This document shows, one piece after another, positions 59,174 through 64,000 of a stretch of DNA of 64,000 nucleotides. Every line of letters begins with the position of its first letter. Within the stretch, counting starts at the first letter, position 1. The position numbers and the translations under genes are program-made. The notes beneath the pieces were generated by a model. That model saw only the letters and a program-made list of their open reading frames with translations. It did not search any database and was not told the DNA's origin. Source of the stretch: Homarus americanus. Lineage: Eukaryota; Arthropoda; Malacostraca; Decapoda; Nephropidae. The DNA lies in contig NW_024735442.1 in the NCBI RefSeq assembly GCF_018991925.1, positions 770,001 to 834,000 on the forward strand, in the 5' to 3' direction.

Positions 59174-59461
59174 CTGTAGACAAAGAACATTATGTCACTA
59201 ATCTGCCCTAGTAACAGCAAACTGAGTAACCTCTTAATAATGGTCAGACTAAGGTGTTAAGCATGTAATCCTCCTCTTATCCATGAATGCTGATGTTTCC
59301 TGTTTGGTTATAGTTTACATTCAGATTCCCAAATATAACGGGATTGCCTGCTATCTGTAGGACAGTGGTGGTGGGACATCAGAGGTAAAATTGTGAGGGC
59401 AACTCCACTGCCATACTATCGTGCTAAATACTGTAAGTAATCCTCCTTCATATCATGTGTG

Positions 59462-59466
59462 TGTGT

Positions 59467-59516
<50 letters not shown>

Positions 59517-59640
59517 TAACGGTTTATTGAAAAAGTTCTGCAACCCGAAGGCTGAAAATATACATTGGACATAAATGACTTATTTCATACAGTACATTGA
59601 CATTGGTGGTTTAACAAAAGCTGAGGTATTATTTATTATT
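59462..59640 (-). repeat. (AAT)n and retroelement 3' end
   Basis: 59469-59515 is (AAT)n. On the minus strand 59640-59516 reads toward 'ttcagccttcgggttgcaga' and 'caataaaccgtta', matching the retroelement tail at 27220-27265. Confidence 0.65.
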
Positions 59641-59894
59641 AAAAATGTAAGCCTACTGTTTTCACCCAAACATTTCTCAGAGAGGGAGGAGCCAGCGAGC
59701 GTGGGAAGAGGGGGGAGTTGAGTCCATTATTTGAAAGGACATTAATCGGCGACTGTATTTCTCTTAAATATTAATTGTGTGTGCATACCATCAAAAAATT
59801 AAGATGTTATTTTTACTACAATGTAGGTATTGTGTCTGAAAAAGTGGAGTTTGGGGGTCGGCCCAGTCTCTACTTCAATTAATCCCATATGTTC

Positions 59895-59972
59895 TGTTGT
59901 TCACTTTACGTGTTTCCCGCTTTACACGGGCCTACGTGGGTTCAATTGACCGCGTAAAGCTGGGTTACACTG
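59895..59972. mobile_element. End fragment of a CGCG-type Tigger
   Basis: 'tttacacgggcctacgtggg' and GCGTAAAGCTGGGTTACACTG followed by TA resemble the inverse of the end at 62773. Confidence 0.5.
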
Positions 59973-60019
59973 TACTCGTTTTTTTTTTTAAATGGCGGTC
60001 GTTTTTTTTTATTTGCTCC

Positions 60020-60820
60020 AAGGCGGATAACCTCTTATCCCTGACACCCCTTCTCCCCAATTAGTCCGCCTTAGCGAGGTTTTACTGCAATTAATAAATT
60101 CTATTGCAGTGTATTTATCATCACTTAACAAGTAATATAGTAGTGTACAATATTATGCATTTGCATATACAGTAACCTGGTTTATTCATTAATCATTTGT
60201 CTTAGTGTACAAGTAGCCAAATTAAGCCATCCTATAACACTCAAAGGTAGTAAATAATGTTGTTAGGAAGGAATCTTCATATCAAATACTATACAGCGTG
60301 TTACAGTGCCCCTAATGTAAGCTGGTTTGCTGAAAGCGCTCACAGGAATGCATCCTGAGTGAATACCTTCCGATACAGCTTATCCTTTTATTTTTAAGTC
60401 ATACTACAAATTACTGTACATCTTGTATTTTTCTCTATTATTGAAGATGTTATATTAACTATGATGAACCATAAACCATACGACACTGATCATATGAGAA
60501 CATAATACTGAATCAATAAATAAATAAACCTGAAAAATGTTGCAACACTCGATCAACTCCTTCCCAGCCTGCTTACATATGCAGTCTCTTAGTTCTTGGT
60601 AGTCCTATAGCAAATCTGATTAGACCACTGTACAGTATTCAGTGAGCAAGTGTTGTTCTTTTCATAAGATTTTTTTCCCATTTCTTAAAATATGTACATA
60701 AATATATTTTTTAAGTACTTCTGGAGATCAGAGCACCCCCAGAGTCCAAAAAAAGCATATTCCGATATATTGAAGTCCGATTTATCAAGGTTTTACCAAA
60801 TAATTACAAAATTTGTAACA
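60020..60820 (-). mobile_element. Sister copy of the 37062 MITE-like element
   Basis: The reverse complement of 60810-60095 runs in parallel with 37062-37660. It has single rather than multiple copies of the 34-bp unit. At 60088 it meets a CAGTAAAACCTCGCTAAGGC end that belongs to another TIR element running left to about 60020. Confidence 0.7.
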
Positions 60821-61079
60821 TATTTCATATCAGCAAAACATCATGAATTATGAGTGATTTCGAATTAGGGGGTTTTACTGTAACACTTGTTGATTGCAAT
60901 GTGTAACTATCAATTAATAGTTACATGCTCGGGTGGTGTGGTGGCACTGGGCTCACTGTGTGGGTGCTAGGTCAAGGCTAGCTAGAGCAGTGGTATAATC
61001 ATTACTCATTAATAGGATTGATTTTATCAAAACTTATCTTGAGTTAGTAGGTTAAGGGATGTTTTTAAATTCTGATATA

Positions 61080-61394
61080 CAGGTACTCCTCGACTTACGA
61101 CATACTCGACTTACGACAACCCGGACATACGACCACTGTGGTCATATAAAATATTTTACAAATTACGTATTTTCTAGTACCGACGTTAGTGATCGCGCTG
61201 TGTACCGACAAGATTTTCGTTTGTAATTCCCTTTAAAATGGCTGGCAAACATAAAAGTGAGAGTTCTCGTGGTGCTGAGAAGAAAAAGAGACACCCATTT
61301 TAGAATGTCTATGTATTATTTTCGCCTTTTCGACCAATTCGACTTACGACCTGGTCGTCGGGACGGAACCCCGTCATAAGTCGAGGAGAGACTG
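61080..61394 (+). mobile_element. 315-bp Tigger-derived MITE keeping the start codon
   Basis: The ends CAGGTACTCCTCGACTTACG and (reverse complement) CAGTCTCTCCTCGACTTATG form inverted repeats, with TA on the left. A sister copy is at 19344-19651. Contains the mini-ORF at 61238-61303. Confidence 0.8.
61238..61303 (+). CDS. 21-aa Lys/Arg-rich mini-ORF (Tigger start relic)
   Basis: ATG to TAG reading MAGKHKSESSRGAEKKKRHP-F. It corresponds to the nuclear-localisation-like N-terminus of the Tigger transposase seen at 52950 (MTGKRTSESAGGAPKKRRRA), after which the MITE deletion begins. It is most likely a relic rather than a functional gene. Confidence 0.4.
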   Translation: MAGKHKSESSRGAEKKKRHPF

Positions 61395-62072
61395 AACTCT
61401 TATGTGTCATTTAAAGTATCAATAAGAAATTACATATTACACTTAATGAGTAAGGCTCTTTACTGATAAACATTGAGTGCACCTCTAATGCAGGGACATG
61501 GGACATATGTACAGCAACTTATGATACATTAATACTGCCAACATGATAATGGAATGTCTGTGTTTTATTCATTGGTTTATCTATGCATGTGCTTGTTAAC
61601 AGATTATTTACAGCTTAATAATGTAGATTGCAGTAGACCAAAGGATAGGCTGACCATAGCCTCTCCTGCGCCCCTCCTGACCTACCAATGCTCTTAACCT
61701 GATGTAGTTTTTTACAAAGTAAATACAAGAAATATCTTAGTCACCAGATAAATTTTGGGGGGCAGCATAAATCTTGAGGAAACCAAGTCTCACAAAACTT
61801 CTTAAAAACAATGGAAATGTCAGTTGTACACACTACCAACCCTAATATGTTATGGAGACGACATACTAAACAATGTAATCCTGTTAGCCAACTGTCACTA
61901 TGGAAGGCACATTAATATCAGTCTGTTATTAGTAAAATATGATAACACTGCCAATTAGTTCATTATATAACTAAATTGCTCAACAACTAAAGAGAAACAT
62001 CTTGGGTTGAGTATAGGTGTATACATATATCAACCATAAAAGAAAAAAAAATTATAATATCTTTATATTTAC
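61395..62072 (-). other. ILRUN intron, nothing recognised
   Basis: Unique-looking AT-rich sequence. Confidence 0.45.
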
Positions 62073-62302
62073 CTCCAAAAAAATTCCCTTGAGCAGTAGT
62101 CATCCGCCATTTGGAAGAATATAAGCCAGTTTGAGATGGTGATACCATCTCTACTGAAATATCAGCAACTTCCCCAGCTCCTAGAGATGAAACGGATACA
62201 TGTGATGGTGCACCAAGTTGCTCCCCACCAGTGAATATCAGACTACAACCACTTGGCCACCCATCCTCACCCGTATTCTGGATACGCCACGTTTTTATGA
62301 AT
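62073..62302 (-). CDS. ILRUN: ILRUN orthologue, FW-domain exon
   Basis: 230 bases, entering phase 2 and leaving phase 1; acceptor ATTTTTTTCAG and donor GTAAAT. It reads FIKTWRIQNTGEDGWPSGCS, LIFTGGEQLG, VEMVSPSQTGLYSSKWRM and ends TTAQGNFFG. This is the NBR1-like (four-tryptophan) beta-sandwich. TWRIQNTG, W-P-G and KWRM-T match human ILRUN closely. The N-terminal UBA-like exon(s) lie beyond the right edge. Confidence 0.95.
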
Positions 62303-62599
62303 CTGAAAAAAATAAATAAAAATCCTCCATATATTATTCAACTTTAAAACAGTCCATTTTGTTTTTTGTTTTTCTTATCTGCAATGCTTCACTCCTCCAG
62401 GAACTTCCCTCTAGTCTAATGGGATAGCCAAATAAGAAAAGCCTCCAAGCCATCCTATTGTGTGTCTCCTCTGCCTTCTCTATTCCCTCTTCTCTTCATA
62501 ATATATTGTTTTCTTTCTTTCTTTCTCTCCCATGATGTAGGCTGTCTCTCTCCACCCAACGCACAGGCTACTTTGCTCTTGCATGACACTTTTTGCAAT

Positions 62600-62750
62600 A
62601 CAGTACAATTGGTGCAGAGCATTTTCGGGAATGAGAGAATTCCGGGTAACGAAACGACTTCCTCAAAGCTGGTAAAAACCCATCCCCAAAATTTTCCAGG
62701 TACAGTACTGGGAAAATTTTCTCAGAATTTCCAGAAATTGCACATTATAC
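62600..62750. repeat. Fragment of the GTTAGCC/CCGGAA MITE family
   Basis: 'caattggtgcagagcatttt', GGGTAACGAAACGACT and GGGAAAATTTTC blocks match 100-240 and 40560-40610. Confidence 0.55.
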
Positions 62751-62772
62751 CCCCAAATAATAATTATATATA

Positions 62773-64000
62773 CAGTTGTACCCCGCTTTACGCGGTTTCA
62801 CTTAATGCGATTTCTCATATACGCGGTGCCTCGCCAGAACCGAACTTTCACTTAACGCGGTTCATCTACCCATATACGCGCAGAGTGTCCGGCTCGAGAC
62901 GCTATTTTTAGATTCGCCCCACCCGCCACCCACTCCCGCCTGCCGCGCCTCTCCCTCCTCCTCCTCCTCCTCCTCCTCCTCCCTCCCTCCCTCCCTCCGC
63001 CTGGGCAAGCTGCGCTGTAAGGTTGCACAGTGTGTCTTTGTTGCGTTATCACTGACGTCATATGACATATCGGACTGTGATTGGCCATGCATCCCTACCC
63101 CCCTCTGCTGCTAGCTGTAATTGGTTTAAATTAATATGACGTGTCCACCCGGGGAGGGAGAGGGGGAGGGAGAGAGGGAGGAAAGAGGACGCTGCCGCGC
63201 TAGTTTCATCCCTCCAGGTCACCCCGTGTATACGTGCATCCATTGTTCTGTGAAATGGCTTCCGCCGGACCACCACCGCCACCAGAGAGAAACCTTTCCT
63301 TACCTGGACCCAGCCGCCCTAAGCCCAAGAAGACACGCCGTGCCCTAAGCTACGAAGTGAAATACCAGATCATTCAAGATTTGGAGAAAGGAACACGTCA
63401 AGCTGATCTCGCGCGCCAGCATGGCGTCAACGAATCTACGAGTCGTACTATTAAGAAAGATGCAGCCAAGATTAAAGAACACATGAAAATCACAAAGTCT
63501 ACAGGTGCTTCTATGATCAAGTATTGCCACAACCAGGTGCTTCTCAAGATGGAGAAATTACTTGTGAGCTACTTGATTCGTCAGGCGCGACGAAACATGG
63601 TGCGCTCTGTTAAGGAGTGCACATGTGAACTGTATGCAGCAGTGTCACGTAAGATGGGAATTGCAGAGCCCAAACCCTTCAATGCTTCCTCTGGGTGGTT
63701 GCAGAGATTTAAGAAGAGGAACAAGATCACCAACATAAACATTGGTGGTGAAGAAGCTAGTGCTGACCGTGTTGCGGCTAGGGATTTTCCTCCGTTTTTA
63801 CGTGAGATTATGGAGGAAGGACAGTACATCGACGACCAGGTGTTTATCATGGACAAATCTGGTCTTTTTTGGAAAAAGCTACCTTCCAAGACCTTCGTTG
63901 TGAAGAATGACAGCAGGTGTCGGGGCCGGAAGTTGCAGGAGCGCATCACTGTCCTGTTTACCACCAATGCCTCCGGTACCTGTAAGCTCAAGTTATCGGT
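62773..64000 (+). mobile_element. Second Tigger transposon (CGCG-type ends), 5' part
   Basis: Starts CAGTTGTACCCCGCTTTACG after TA (62771-62772), followed by repeated GCGGTTTCACTTA-type motifs, a GC-rich leader and a transposase ORF that continues past the window. It sits upstream of ILRUN exon 62073-62302, opposite in orientation. Confidence 0.88.
63255..64000 (+). CDS. Tigger-type transposase, N-terminal 248 codons (partial)
   Basis: Open from ATG at 63255 (MASAGPPPPPERNLSLPGPS) to the window edge with no stop. It has a psq HTH (about 40-85, ALSYEVKYQIIQDLEKGTRQ), a CENP-B-type HTH (about 110-170, SSGWLQRFKKRNKI) and the start of the catalytic core with FIMDKSGLFWKKLP, which carries the first catalytic aspartate; the usual DET is DKS here. 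This family is distinct from the 31584 transposase, with a Pro-rich N-terminus and GC-richer codons. Whether it is complete cannot be judged. Confidence 0.9.
   Translation, partial: MASAGPPPPPERNLSLPGPSRPKPKKTRRALSYEVKYQIIQDLEKGTRQADLARQHGVNESTSRTIKKDAAKIKEHMKITKSTGASMIKYCHNQVLLKMEKLLVSYLIRQARRNMVRSVKECTCELYAAVSRKMGIAEPKPFNASSGWLQRFKKRNKITNINIGGEEASADRVAARDFPPFLREIMEEGQYIDDQVFIMDKSGLFWKKLPSKTFVVKNDSRCRGRKLQERITVLFTTNASGTCKLKLS

Noticed and set aside
62852..63282. Overlapping Arg/Glu-rich minus-strand frames
   Set aside because: They lie across the GC-rich leader and (CCT)n tract of the Tigger at 62773 and are antisense to its transposase.

Overview
This is a eukaryotic, AT-rich, intron- and transposon-dominated window, most likely from an arthropod. 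A decapod crustacean is my best guess, an inference from the mix of many Tigger/pogo-like elements, Jockey- and BEL/Pao-type retroelements, tRNA-derived SINEs, long (TA)n tracts and a few TTAGG-like telomeric repeats. Nothing is organised like a bacterial genome: no operons, ribosome binding sites or CRISPR arrays.

Two host genes lie in tandem on the minus strand. (1) A TMEM8/PGAP6 orthologue (GPI-lipid-processing, seven-pass CREST-superfamily membrane protein). Thirteen exons with consistent splice phases run from 45945 down to 6193 and code for about 776 residues: the extracellular beta-rich region, the EGF-like module and most of the seven-pass domain. The signal-peptide exon was not found, and the last transmembrane exon lies beyond the left edge or was missed. 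(2) An ILRUN (C6orf106) orthologue. Its last two coding exons are at 62302-62073 and 59173-58782; upstream exons lie beyond the right edge.

Almost everything else is mobile DNA in introns and between the genes. Left part (1-5.3 kb): a large foldback element, a 163-bp hairpin MITE, a decayed gene of unknown family and a SINE with target-site duplication. 9.8-16.5 kb: Tigger remnants, a BEL/Pao reverse-transcriptase remnant abutting a LINE remnant, and a tandem pair of palindromic units. 17-23 kb: SINE and LINE pieces, MITEs (one carrying a 20-bp tandem array) and a hAT remnant. The 16-kb TMEM8 intron at 25.3-41.3 kb: LINE/Jockey fragments, a SINE, minisatellites, one intact autonomous Tigger transposon (31062-33623) and several non-autonomous relatives. 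41.6-45.3 kb: a long-TIR MITE touching a splice acceptor, 220 bp of (TA)n, and another MITE. The intergenic block at 47-57 kb holds two oppositely oriented copies of one LTR (one a solo LTR splitting a Tigger copy), an unidentified 247-codon membrane-protein ORF, a cruciform-capable AT palindrome and a Tigger-derived MITE. At the right edge a second Tigger transposase runs out of the window.

The most interesting points are the unidentified 247-codon membrane protein ORF, an intact Tigger sitting beside relatives that carry a shared internal deletion or retain only start-codon or DNA-binding-domain peptides, a MITE supplying the region just upstream of a TMEM8 splice acceptor, and satellites that appear to have expanded inside individual transposon copies.
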